Notes: a model not told the origin generated them from the letters alone. Counted from the first letter of the stretch, positions 23,508 through 34,115 are shown. The stretch: DNA of 64,000 nucleotides from Stagonosporopsis chrysanthemi (GCA_022560025.1 JAFISE010000091.1:62001-126000), one strand, 5' to 3'. Translations and numbers: made by a program.

Positions 23508-25705
23508 CACGGCTTGCCGTTTGCTCTTCTGGCGCGGTCTCGAGAGGTCGACACGAGCAGAGGCTTCGAACAGGAAAGCTTTTCATATTGTGTCGCGTGC
23601 CCCTATATTTGACCGTTTCTTGTCTATACTGCCGCCCAATAAAAAATCTACGATCCAGGCCTGGCGTTTGAACAACTTCGAATGGCGCGGCTGGTCAAAC
23701 GGCACGAACCTGGCCATACCGTATAGGGCAAAGCAGCGATAACCAAGTCCAGTGGATTGTTGTCGCGCAACGGCAGTGGTGGTGCGCAATCCTAATGCAG
23801 GTGCAGCCCGTCTTGGCAGGGTGTTATTGCGGGCTTATCGGATATGAAAGTCGACACTTGAGGATGCGCTGGCGGGTGGCAATTGTCTATCCTTCAGCTA
23901 CCTACATCTTCGTACAGTGTTCATACTGGGTCGGCGCTCCGAACACCCGCTGCAACACCAACCAAGTCACACCGGGGACAGGAAGGACCAAATGCGGGGC
24001 AAACAAACGTTGAAGATGTCGGTCTCGCCGCACAGTTTCTTGTGATCTAGTGTGAGTATCTCAGATTCAGAGAGCTCGGTGTTGAACAAGGCAGGCATCT
24101 GTAATCAGCGCAGGGGTGAAAGAGATTGGATCTCCGCCAAGGCAATTTTTGATTCGCTTATGTACGATCCAAGCTTCAGGTACCAACAAAGATCGAGAAC
24201 CTGACGAGTGACTTGGCTTTCCACCCTCGCTGCTTGATACTGTGTATGTACTGGCGTAAGCTTTGCTGCATCTCCATACTGAAGTTACGCCTCTCTCACG
24301 TCGCCGAACTTGTGTGCGACTGGCACAGTCCATAACCATATAGAACCGTGAGTTCAAGACCAAATATGATGCTCAAAGAAATCAGAGCCATACAAGCGAC
24401 ATGACTCGAATGATTCGCGCGAATTCTCTGCCACGAGGTCTCACTCAGCAGGTCTGGTTGACTCAGAGGCGCTCTGTTTGCTAACATGGTACCATAATCA
24501 TGATCGAAGCGAGCTGTGGTCTTACTTCCAGGGTGCAAGCGTAGGTTAGAGATGCTGAATCCATCAAGGTGACGTTGCTACATTACACCATGCATCACAA
24601 AATGATCCAGACCACATTCATGGAACCCCCTAAGGGGGGTCTGATGACAGGAGCAGGTGTATAGAGGCTGAGCAGGCTGATGTCTGAGTGCGTGATGTTC
24701 GAGAGTGGACAGACGCAGGTACCCGGCCATGGCGACACTATCACGACGAGTAGGCATCTGGCGCCCGTGGGACAGAGCCGTTGTGATCACGAGATCCGAT
24801 CAAGATCAGTGCACAAGGAGGCATTCTCAGGTCTGCGTTCACGGGACTAGCGGGTTAGCCTCATCGAGCAGTTCCGCAATACTCCCTACTTGACCCGTTC
24901 AACTCGACGACACCATATCGCTATCAGCGGTTGACACATGTTCAGCAGGGAGGTGAAGCTTCTAGCGGCGCGGCCCAGCTTCCACATCAGCTTCTGCGTG
25001 TGCGGCCGCCGAAAGTGGCTGCACAGTAGCGTACATTTTGTTGAGAAGAGGTGCGGCTGGGTGCATTACGCAGCAGTGTTCAGTGAGAAGGAGAAGCGCC
25101 TGGCGTGCACCACGGTAACCTGGCAGGTCTACACAACACGGCAACAACGTGTATCACCTCATCCTCGGGCTTGAGACGGCGATTCGTTGGTCGAGTACGA
25201 GGCTCGATATTGACGGCAGCCGCCGCGGGTGTTACGCAGGCAGATCCGTACAGCTGGCCGCCGCACGCATACGATGCGGAGGGCGGTGAATGGCACGTTT
25301 TGTTGGGCGCTTCACACCTCGACGGGCATGGTGGGAGTCATAGCACGCTGCAGCTGGAAGCAGCACTCAGCGGCCAGCCTAGCCACCGTGCCACCACGGT
25401 GCTGGGTGGTGCATCATGGCGGGCTGCTTATCAGCGCTCCACCATCGACACAAATTGTGTGGTGTGGCACGGCTCACGCCCATGGCGCGCGGATAGTGTG
25501 AGAGGTGAGAGGCTTGATGGCGCGCGTCACTCGTCGAACAGCGTAGTGCGCCCGGCTTCCCTGCGCCCGTCGCCTTACCCCACCAAGCTAGGCCCGCGCA
25601 GCAACTTTTCGTGCAGTGACTTGCGCAATCCAAGCGATATTCTCACCTGCCTTGCGTCTGCCTGCTCTGCCTCTGCCCATATAGCCCGCCCGCTCCTCGC
25701 CCGCC
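23508..25705. other. Intergenic, no gene recognised
   Basis: 2.2 kb between the bestrophin-like start and APRT start, so two promoters facing away. Open frames reach about 90 codons (one overlapping APRT is longer, but is a shadow). No domain, tRNA or repeat is recognised. The final 700 bp are GC-richer, with CACC/CGCC-type motifs, and end with a weak TATA-like CATATAG at 25678-25684, 22 bp before the APRT ATG. Confidence 0.4.
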
Positions 25706-26502
25706 ATGTCTGCCCCCAGCGACTCCCCCGCCCACCACCGCCACCCCGTCAACTCCACGACGCCCGCCGATCCGCCTGTTGCAGGCGAGGCCACTGCTGC
25801 CCATCCTCCCGCCGGCAAGCCAGACCCCACCCTCGAGAGCAATGCCTCCCAAAGAAGACTCTCCGCCCCCGGTCCCGCCGCCTCCACCGAACTCGCCCAT
25901 CTTAAAGTAAAGCTCAAGGGCGCGCTGCGCCAATTCCCCGACTTCCCTGCGCCCGGCATCCTGTTCGAGGACATCCTGCCCATCTTCGCTGACCCCAGCC
26001 TGTTCGAGGCCCTGGTCCACGCCCTCGAGCTGCACATCAAGCAGACCTTCACCGAGAAGCCCGATGTCATTGTCGGCCTTGATGCGCGCGGCTTTCTCTT
26101 TGGGCCGACGCTGGCGCTGCGGCTCGGCGCAGCCTTCGTGCCTGTCCGCAAGAGGGGCAAGCTGCCAGGTCCCTGCGAGACAGCCGAGTACATGAAGGAG
26201 TATGGCGCAGACTTCTTCCAGATGCAGGCCGACGCCGTGAAGCCTGGGCAGAAGGTGCTGATTGTCGATGACATCATCGCGACGGGTGAGGCGATCCCAA
26301 ACGAGCAGCCTGCGCAGCAGCACGCTAACAGTCCACAGGTGGCTCGGCAGCAGCAGCTGGCACTCTTGTCGAGAAGCTCGGTGGCAACGTCCTCGAGTAC
26401 ATCTTCATCTTGGAGCTCGATTTCCTCAAGGGTCGCGACAAGCTCAACTCGCCTGTCTACACTCTGCTCTCTGGCCAGGAGGAGAAGCTCGGCAGCAATT
26501 AA
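25706..26502 (+). CDS. Adenine phosphoribosyltransferase with N-terminal extension
   Basis: Exons 25706-26285 and 26339-26502 give 247 residues. APRT makes AMP from adenine and PRPP (purine salvage). The catalytic part starts near residue 62 (LAHLKVKLKGALRQFPDFPA, PGILFEDILPIF) and includes DVIVGLDARGFLFGPTLAL, the RKRGKLPGP hood/flexible loop and the PRPP-binding motif VLIVDDIIATGGSAAA. The single 53-nt intron falls inside that PRPP motif, directly after ATG-Gly. Typical APRTs are about 180 residues; here some 60 extra N-terminal residues rich in Pro, Ala, Ser and Thr precede the core. This extension lacks an obvious Arg-rich amphipathic helix, so targeting is not claimed. An internal start is possible but no Met lies just before the core. 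Confidence 0.93.
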
Positions 26503-27088
26503 GAGACGAAACACATATAAGTTACGAGGTAGACGAAGACGGGATTGCATGGGCAGGCGTTTGCAGGTTCAGGGTATAGGACAGGAAAAGTTCTTTTGCT
26601 CATTCAACATTTTAGCCGTCTACGGACAGGCGTCACCAGATATGCTCCACCATGCGGTGATGACATACACTGCTGCGGAGACTAGCACATATCAACATTA
26701 CACGCAATCAAAACATTTGGTTGCCAGATTCTCTTCCATTTGACGTGTTGAGAAGCAAGAAGATCTCTCGCCGGACCCTTCATGTGCAATGTCAGGGCGC
26801 ACCAAGCGATAAGGTTACTTGACAATGGCAGTAGTTGCACCAGACACGATGGTTATCGCAGGGACGACTGGGGTCTGGATCAAAGAAGGGCTGTGCAGCT
26901 TTGCACACTCACATACATACATTTGTAGAAGTGATGTTCCTATTAGCACCGAAGTCGGAGCACCCCTCCTTCCCATTCCGCACGCGCTTTCCCGTCGGCG
27001 GGCGGCCTCTGTCATAGCTCCGGAACCGTTGCTAGCCTGCATTTACCTACCATCTTCAGACAAACCTCACGACAAACAGCTTATATAC
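26503..27088. promoter_or_regulatory. APRT 3' flank and RidA promoter
   Basis: 586 bp. Contains the APRT 3' UTR and, at the right end, the TATA-like element described separately. Nothing else is recognised. Confidence 0.4.
27081..27088 (+). promoter_or_regulatory. TATA-like box abutting the first RidA ATG
   Basis: The octamer TTATATAC ends one base before the ATG at 27089. If it acts as a TATA box, transcription would normally start downstream of that ATG, favouring the second in-frame ATG at 27191. Confidence 0.4.
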
Positions 27089-27888
27089 ATGCTCCGTCCA
27101 CTACTTCGAGCTTCTCGACCGATCATCTCAGCCACCCGCTCTCCCATACCATCTTGCTCAGTCGCTATACATCGATTTACGAGGAGAACCATGTCTGGAA
27201 TCAAGATCGTTTCTACCAAGGAGGCTTGCCCTGGTGAGGACCCTTGAGTCTTTGCTTCCAAACACGGCTAACAGAAGTCCAGTTGCTGGGCCGTATGTAT
27301 GTATATCGAGCTTTCATCCGTTGTGACCATCTTCCGCACCTGCGCGAGTTTCTCGATTACCCCTCCATAGGCTGCTCGCGGCCTGCATGCAGGTCGTTGA
27401 TAGATCAGATCAACAAAAAGTGGCAAGCTTCACGGTCACAGCTCTTTGTAGCCATCAACACCGCATGAGCATTTGATGCACGCTGTCCACCATGCAGATG
27501 CCAACACCTCCTAATCAACTGACCTACGCCAGCTGACAAAACCCAGTCGCAGGCCATCATCGCCGGACCCCAGGTCTTCGTCTCTGGCCAGATCCCCGCT
27601 GACAAGACCGGCGCGCTGATCGAGGGCAACATCACCGACAAGACTACACAATGCTGCGAGAACATTGTTGCCATCCTGAAGGAGGCCAACACACCTATCG
27701 AGAAGGTAGTTAAGGTCAACGTCTTCCTTGACGACATGGCACATTTTGCCGAGATGAACGGCGTGTTTGAGAAGTACTTTGCGCACAAGCCTGCGCGCAG
27801 CTGTGTGGCAGTCAAGCAGTTGCCCAAGGGTGTCCCGGTCGAGATCGAGTGCATTGCTTACAACGGTATGGACGCGGCGAAGCTATGA
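27089..27888 (+). CDS. RidA/YjgF/Hmf1-Mmf1 family enamine/imine deaminase
   Basis: Exon 1 27089-27233, exon 2 27283-27296 (only 14 nt) and exon 3 from 27547. Without the micro-exon the family's invariant GPYSQAI motif is missing; with it, exon 1 ...STKEACP continues VAGPY and exon 3 supplies SQAIIAG, then VFVSGQIPAD. Later motifs KVNVFLDDMAHFAEMN and PARSCVAVKQLPKGVPVEIE complete the trimeric RidA fold, with the substrate Arg in PARS. RidA hydrolyses reactive enamine/imine intermediates from PLP enzymes such as threonine dehydratase. The 3' end is ambiguous: reading through stops at 27888 (166 residues), whereas a 52-nt intron 27866-27917 would stop at 27922 (160 residues). Starting at 27089 gives an Arg-rich, acid-free 34-residue leader like a mitochondrial presequence; starting at 27191 gives a cytosolic form. 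Confidence 0.88.
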
Positions 27889-28629
27889 GTGAAGAAAAAC
27901 AGACTGACAATATGTAGGTTGAACGAAGATTGCGCTTGGCTTCACTGCGCTGATCAGACGTCAGATTGTAGCGGAAAATAAAAACCCCAATGAGCTCCCA
28001 TGTTCTGTCCTAAGCACTCATCCATGTTCCCTAGTCCAGGAGTGCTCTCTCACAACACTCGGACATGCGCTCCGAATCATCAATCCTCTAAGTGAATACA
28101 AAACATCATGCCATTGACAAGATAGCGCGCTTCCAAAGGCTTGACCGTATAAATGATGGTATGCCAGGAGAGATCGCAACTCTGTAAGCATATTCACCGA
28201 GGGATTCGAATGGTGGATCAATATTGTAGTCACTCAATTTCCTTTTTGAGAATTCCATTGACCATCTACCCAAGAGACCAATGATGAGAAGCGTGTTCAT
28301 ACAGGCATGCTGGCGAAGCGCTGCATAGGTCATCTGTAGGATTAGGCACGCGAAGACGCCAGGTGATGCAAGAGAAGGAAGAGAGTCATGTGCGGTCGGA
28401 AAGGGGAAGATGCGCGAGTGTGATTATTAGGGAAGGTCAAGGGCGGTGACCAAAAACACCGAACTGTGATCACAGGCAGATATATGAGCAGACTTTTGAA
28501 GCTGTATGTTGTGTATAAAATGTCTACTTCTGCGACTGTGACTTAATAAGTGCAAGGAAGTGTGGAATGCGCCGCGGCAGTCCCTTTGTCTGTGACCATA
28601 ACGATGTTCAGCCATATTAACTACCATGC
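27889..28629. other. Convergent intergenic space, nothing recognised
   Basis: 741 bp between the RidA stop and the AAA ATPase stop. It holds two 3' UTRs (an AATAAAA at 27977-27983 is a possible RidA poly(A) signal). The short minus-strand frames show no family resemblance. Confidence 0.4.
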
Positions 28630-30963
28630 TCAGCCATACAGGCTGCCCTGCGTGCGCTTACTCGCCTGATTCTCATTATGCAAATGCTGCGTAACATCAA
28701 GTGTCGTCAAGATGTGTTCATAGCTGAGCTTCTCTTCCTTCCTGCTTGCCAACAAGCGAGCGATCTTGAGGATGTTCTTGATCTGGCGGCCATTCATGTT
28801 CATGCGAGCCAGCTCGCTCATCTGTGTCTTGGAAATTGTGTGCGATTGTGTGGAAGAGTTCAGGAAGTTGTCCCAGACTGTCTTGCGTGAATCGATCGAC
28901 AACTCCTGGTAGTCGAGCGAGATGTGGATGCGCGATTGGAACGCAGGGTCGAATGTCTCCACGCGGTTCGTAGTGAGGAACATGGTACCTGATGGGGGTC
29001 AGTAAAGCTCTGCTCCGAGATGCACTTTCCATCGCTGACATCGTTCTCTTCGAATTCAGCAGGAGCTGAGTGCACGAAGTGGAAGTGAGAGAAAATGGTG
29101 TCAATATACCTTCGTAATACTCGAGCACCCGAAGGAATATGCTCACAAGCTTGTTGCGTTCGAGTTCGTGCAGTGACCGCTGTTCGAGGAACACATCGGC
29201 TTCGTCGAGCAAGAGTACCGCGTTCCATCGACTGCACATCTCGAGGATATCTTGAAGCTTGGTCTCGACGTGTCGAGGATCGAAACCCAGATCACCAGCG
29301 CTCATCAGATACAGAGGTACTTTCATCTCCTCGGCGACGGCCTCGCTGGTCAAGGTCTTGCCCACTCCTGGAGGCCCGCAAAGTAGGATAATCATACCAC
29401 GCCCTTTCCCCTCGATGACGTCGTCAAACGTATTACGATTTTGACGTTGTGACTCGGTGAAGCCCAAGACGAGCTCCTTTTGGTTTTTCGGCAGAACCAA
29501 CCGGTCAAAAGCGTCTTTTTGCCACTCGATGTTTTCGACGCAATTGACGAAGAAGTTGAGCCACATCTTGTTCTTCAAGCTATATCCACGAAGAAGGGGT
29601 GTGCATATAAGCCTCTGCTCGGCAGTGAGTGGTGCAGGCTGTGTGCTGTCATCGTCTTCGTCTGCAAAGCGACCGTCGATTGGCATCCCGCCATCGTCAT
29701 CGTCAAACTCCTCTTCCTCTTGGTATTCTTCACCATCGTCGGTGTCATTAGCGTCCTCGTCATAGTCTCCCTCGCTGCCACAGTCGTCTGGAAGAGTCTC
29801 CTTTTGGCTCAATGGCGTAACATACACGGCGTTGCCGGGATTGAATCGATTCCAACCGTACGTGTCAATGACAATCTGATTTCGTTAGTGCATGCTCCAG
29901 GCTACCTCGGCGTTTTATTACTCACTCGACCTTTGACATTGTACTTGTCTTTCGTGCCAAAGGAGCCCAATTTCCAGGCGACACCGTGGTAAGCTCGGTA
30001 ATTAGACCCAGCCAGCTCTTCTGCCTTAGCTCCACGAGCCGTCAGACGCTTACGGACCGCCTCCGCATCGTGATGATACTCGACTGGGTATGCCTTCAAA
30101 GACCCAATTGTACGAGTGCCTGTGAAGATGGGAATGCAGACGTTTAGCTTTTGTGTGCCGAATTTCGTGCCATCCCAATCGATGTACTTGCCGGTGATCC
30201 AGAAGGACGGGATGCCCTTCGAGTCCACACCGTAGCGTGTTGTGTTCAGAACCATCGCTGTTTCCTGGCCATCTTGACGCGAGAAGATTGTTGCTCCTGG
30301 CTGGTAAAGTGTCCATAACAAGTCAAAGTTCATGACTCGCTTGCTGATCATGTCCTGAGAGGTGTCGATCAAGCTCTTGAACTCATTCATAAGAATACCT
30401 TGTAACAGTTCTGCGTGCTCCTTTGTCACTCGCTGATCCTCATTAGCGGTGCCCAGCTTCCTGATGGCCGCCTGCAGCTCTGTCCAACGGTGAATGAGCG
30501 GTTCGAACTTGCCCGAAAACTCGAGACGATTGAGACCAACCGTCACGCCAGGATAATTCTTCAACACGCCAGCGAGCAGCTTCTTGAGGAAAGGACTCTG
30601 GACGACAATCGAGTGGATCGAAAGTACTTTCCTTGGATCGTTGTATACCTTGATATTGCGAACCAACAGCGCCCACTTCGCCGTCTCATTGTTCTCGACT
30701 GGATCACCAATGTCTTCTGGGATTGTGTCCTGCCACTGAAAACGTCCTTTCTTGTCCTCTTTGCCCGAGTAGAGATTCTTGTACCCTGGCTTCATGCCGA
30801 AGTCGAAAGGCTCATGATCTTCCACCTCTTCGCCTTCTTGCGGCTTTCCATTGGACATGCTGACTCCATTCATAACCACTTGCTTGACACCAACTGTGAC
30901 GGCCGCGACCTGTGCATCCGACTCGTCTGAGCTAGACGGCGTCGATGCCGTGGATTCGCTCAT
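28630..30963 (-). CDS. AAA+ ATPase with N-terminal fungal domain (DUF7025-like)
   Basis: Exons 30963-29926, 29875-29110 and 28988-28630 give 720 residues. The C-terminal half is one AAA module: Walker A GPPGVGKT, Walker B AVLLLDEADVFLEQR, sensor 1 TMFLTTNRVETFDPAFQSRI and an Arg-rich lid (MNGRQIKNILKIARLLA). The N-terminal half (for example NIKVYNDPRKVLSIHSIVVQSPFLKKLL and FSRQDGQ) is the conserved domain found before this AAA module in many ascomycete paralogues of unknown function. Between them sits a very acidic linker of about 45 residues. The frame extends upstream to an ATG at 31125, but a TATA-like box lies only 14 bp before it, so the MSES start at 30963 is chosen. Intron 2 splits the AAA core just after LEYYEG. 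Role unknown; not a proteasomal or BCS1-type ATPase by motif layout. Confidence 0.87.
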
Positions 30964-31920
30964 GCTGGGTGGCACGACTTGTATCTGCGTACCAGTTATA
31001 AGCTGGGCGCGGTGTTGGCGCAGATCTGGGCCGCGCAGAATTAGTCTCGTAGTGGAAGTGGTGAGGTTGTGGAGAATGCGAAAGGAAGTAGAAGTTTGTA
31101 TTGAGCAAGCGAGTGAGTGAATCACGAGGCTGGCCAGCTTATATACAGGTGGTGAAGGTGGACACGCGCGGTTGCCTGCTCGCTGCCTGCCTACACGCAG
31201 CCTTGTGTCTTGTAGCGATTTACTACGGAGAGACCCACGGCCTCACTGCATAGCGTTTCTGCCCCTTTGGCGATACAGCCTAGAACGGCGGAAAGCAGGT
31301 TCGAGGTCGTCTGTTGGACCAGCAGCTTTCTTCCATTCGGGCGGCAAAGGGCTGCATGTGAGAAGACCTGCGAGAAGAGGGCGCCGACGAACATGGGGCT
31401 CAGCCCGGCTTCGTCCAATGTGCTCCCTTATGCTCTACAACCTTTGAAGCCACGGCCGTCTGCGCTAGCTACTTGGGCGCGGCGCAGTTGCACAATCGGC
31501 AGCCTGCAAGGCCAAAGTGCAAGTCAAAGCGAGGCTGCGTGCTTGCGCGCGAGCAAGGACAGTGCTAGGCTGCAGCCTCCTTGGAAGTGCACATGGTGAC
31601 TGCGCTTTTGGCACGCGACAAACAAGCCCAGACGTTGAGACAGCTGCTCTTCGCCACAGCGTGGAGAGCCGCCGGCTTGGTGTACACTGCGCGGCGTTGT
31701 TGTGCTGGGTGTGGCATGACTGTGCAACGGTGCAGCATTGTGTACTGTGCCGGCATGCATGTCTGTGTCCCCACAACGGCCGGTTGCGGAGGGCTCGCTC
31801 GGCCCAACTGCTTCTTGTGCCCCGCGTCGTTTTCTGAAATTCTTTGGTCGCGCGTCACACTCGTCGCGCCCGCTGTTCAGCGACACCCCCAAGTCGTTGC
31901 GTTGACAGCCTCTCGCCACA
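30964..31920. promoter_or_regulatory. Divergent promoter region, AAA ATPase / kinase-synthase fusion
   Basis: 957 bp between two opposed starts. On the minus strand a TATA-like GTATATAA lies at 31146-31139. Overlapping frames up to 156 codons on both strands have no recognisable domain and look like GC-driven open frames. No repeat is seen. Confidence 0.45.
31139..31146 (-). promoter_or_regulatory. TATA-like box of the AAA ATPase gene
   Basis: GTATATAA on the minus strand, 176 bp before the chosen ATG at 30963 and only 14 bp before the upstream in-frame ATG at 31125, which it argues against. Confidence 0.4.
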
Positions 31921-34044
31921 ATGACCCTGATCAAGGTGCCGTGCTCGTCGGCCAACATTGGCCCTGGCTTTGACGTCATTGGCCTCGCCCTCAACCTCTA
32001 CCTCGAGCTCCAAGTCACCGTGTCCAAGCAGGAGCGCTCCGAGCACTCGCTGAACTGCAAGATCACGTACGAGGGCGTGGGCGCCGAAGACGTGTCCCTG
32101 GTCGCCGAAGACAACCTCATCACCCGCACCGCCGTCTACGTGCTCCGCTGCCATGGCGTCCGCGCCTTCCCCGTCGAGACTCATGTCCACGTCAAGAACC
32201 CAATCCCGCTGGGCCGTGGCCTGGGCTCCTCTGCCGCAGCCATCGTGGCGGGCGTGCAGCTGGCGAACGAGGTCGGCAACCTGAAGCTGTCCAAGGCCCG
32301 CATGCTGGACTACTGTCTGATGGAGGAGCGCCACCCGGACAACGTCGCTGCGGCACTGTACGGTGGCTTCGTTGGCACCTACCTCAACGAGCTGTCGCCC
32401 GAAGACACCGAACGCCTCGAGATCCCACTCAGCGAGGTTCTGCCAGAACCTGCTGGTGGTGTCGACACGGGTCTGCAGCCGCCGCAGCCGCCGCTCAACA
32501 TCGGACACTACACCAAATTCCCCTGGTCCCCCGAGATCAAGTGCATCTGCATTATTCCTCAGTTCGAGGTGTCTACGGCAAGTGCTCGCGCTGTACTACC
32601 AGAGTCGTACTCGCGCAAGGACGCCATCTTCAACATGCAGAGGCTGGCAGTACTTACCACCGCCCTCGGACAGTCTCCACCCGACCCCGACATGATCTTC
32701 ACAGCCATGCAGGATAAGCTGCACCAGCCCTACCGCCGCGGTTTGATACCCGGTCTCACTGAGATTCTTCAATCCGTTACCCCCCAGTCGCACCCTGGTC
32801 TGCTCGGTATATGCCTTTCGGGTGCTGGGCCCACCATTCTTGCGCTCGCCACGCACAACTTCGACTCGATAGCAGACCACCTGCTTGCCGAATTCAAGAA
32901 GGAGGGCGTTACGTGCGATTGGAAGCTCCTTCAGCCTGCCACAGACGGCGCGACCGTTTCGGATTCTCTCAACACTACCCAAGCTGAAGCCATGACCTAC
33001 GCCTCATCGGGTGTCAGCATTGATGCCGGCAACCAGCTCGTTCAGCAGATCAAGGCTTCGACAAAGTCTACACGCAGACCGGGCGCAGACGGCGAGATTG
33101 GTGGCTTTGGCGGATTACTCGATCTGCAAGCCGCTGGCTACACAGAGGCCCCCATCTTGGTTGGTGCCATTGATGGCATTGGCACCAAGGTTAAGATTGC
33201 CTTTGAGATGGGCAAGCACGACACCGTGGGTATTGATCTCGTTGCCATGAACGTCAACGATCTGGTTGTTCAGGGTGCGGAACCTCTTATGTTCCTCGAC
33301 TACTACGCTTGCTCGAAGCTTGATATTGCTTCAGCAGCCAAGTTCATTGAGGGGGTTGCCAACGGCTGTAGGCAGTCGGGTGCTGCGCTTGTCGGTGGTG
33401 AGACGGCAGAAATGCCTGGCATTTACCAAGAAGGCGAATACGACGCTGGAGGCGCTGCCATAGGAGCTATCAAGAAGGGCGCCACGATTCTTCCCGACAC
33501 AGCAGCCATGCGCGAAGGCGACGTCCTCCTTGGCATGTCGTCAAGCGGCGTCCATTCCAACGGCTTCTCGCTTGTCCGCAAAATCGTCGAGCGCAGTGGC
33601 CTGAGCTTCCATGATACTGCGCCCTGGAGCCCAGATCAGAATATCGGTACTGCCCTTCTTACGCCGACAAAAATATACGTTAAGCCTCTTCTTGCTGCCG
33701 TTCGCAGGAATCTGCTGAAGGGTATGGCGCACATCACAGGTGGCGGTTTGAGCGAGAACATTCCTCGCATGTTACCAAAAACGCTGGCTGCCGAGCTCGA
33801 TGCAAAGACATGGCCGCTACCTGAGGTGTTCAAGTGGTTGAAGAAAACCGGAAGCTTGGAGCCCAACGAGTTCCAGAGGACTTTCAACACTGGTCTAGGT
33901 ATGGTCTTGGTGGTCAGTCCTGAAAATGCAAAGGCGACATTGGATTTGCTTAAGGGGGATGGTGAGAGTGTTTTCGAGATTGGAAGGCTCGTTCAGCGTA
34001 GTGACAAAGAGGTCATCGTGCACAATATGGATGTGTGGGGCTGA
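31921..34044 (+). CDS. Homoserine kinase - AIR synthase (PurM) fusion protein
   Basis: One intronless frame of 707 residues encodes two complete enzymes. Residues 1-357 are homoserine kinase (GHMP family, threonine synthesis): KVPCSSANIGPGFDVIG at the start, the ATP loop PIPLGRGLGSSAAAIVAG near residue 98, EERHPDNVAAA, and the GHMP motif 3 CLSGAGPTILALA near residue 300; it ends where free-standing fungal Thr1 ends. Residues 358-707 are phosphoribosylformylglycinamidine cyclo-ligase: GVSIDAGNQLV, ILVGAIDGIGTKVKIAFE, NVNDLVVQGAEPLMFLDYYA, GGETAEMPGIY, SSGVHSNGF and HITGGGLSENIPRMLP, normal length (350). In known fungi AIR synthase is the C-terminal half of Ade5,7, behind GAR synthetase; here GAR synthetase is absent and homoserine kinase takes its place. 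A Met (codon at 32992) opens the PurM part, so internal initiation is conceivable. Both active sites look intact. The AT-rich block begins about 70 bp after the stop. Confidence 0.93.
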   Translation: MTLIKVPCSSANIGPGFDVIGLALNLYLELQVTVSKQERSEHSLNCKITYEGVGAEDVSLVAEDNLITRTAVYVLRCHGVRAFPVETHVHVKNPIPLGRGLGSSAAAIVAGVQLANEVGNLKLSKARMLDYCLMEERHPDNVAAALYGGFVGTYLNELSPEDTERLEIPLSEVLPEPAGGVDTGLQPPQPPLNIGHYTKFPWSPEIKCICIIPQFEVSTASARAVLPESYSRKDAIFNMQRLAVLTTALGQSPPDPDMIFTAMQDKLHQPYRRGLIPGLTEILQSVTPQSHPGLLGICLSGAGPTILALATHNFDSIADHLLAEFKKEGVTCDWKLLQPATDGATVSDSLNTTQAEAMTYASSGVSIDAGNQLVQQIKASTKSTRRPGADGEIGGFGGLLDLQAAGYTEAPILVGAIDGIGTKVKIAFEMGKHDTVGIDLVAMNVNDLVVQGAEPLMFLDYYACSKLDIASAAKFIEGVANGCRQSGAALVGGETAEMPGIYQEGEYDAGGAAIGAIKKGATILPDTAAMREGDVLLGMSSSGVHSNGFSLVRKIVERSGLSFHDTAPWSPDQNIGTALLTPTKIYVKPLLAAVRRNLLKGMAHITGGGLSENIPRMLPKTLAAELDAKTWPLPEVFKWLKKTGSLEPNEFQRTFNTGLGMVLVVSPENAKATLDLLKGDGESVFEIGRLVQRSDKEVIVHNMDVWG

Positions 34045-34115
34045 CAACGAGCTGGTTCAGTAGAGAGAAGGCGCGCGCAGGCATTTGATATCCGGTAGTT
34101 AATCTACAGCAATAG
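34045..34115. other. 3' flank of the fusion gene up to the AT-block boundary
   Basis: About 70 bp of normal composition after the stop codon. Beyond roughly 34,115-34,140 CpA and TpG almost vanish and TA/TAG/CTA dominate. The exact boundary is judged by eye. Confidence 0.6.

Noticed and set aside
25588..26550. 320-codon minus-strand frame over APRT
   Set aside because: Shadow of the GC-rich APRT coding strand; the plus-strand APRT is unambiguous.
30963..31125. Upstream ATG at 31125 as the AAA ATPase start
   Set aside because: A TATA-like element lies only 14 bp before it, so transcripts likely start after it; the MSES start at 30963 is preferred.
31524..32508. Minus-strand frames of 156 and 217 codons at the fusion gene start
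   Set aside because: Antisense shadows of homoserine kinase with no domain.
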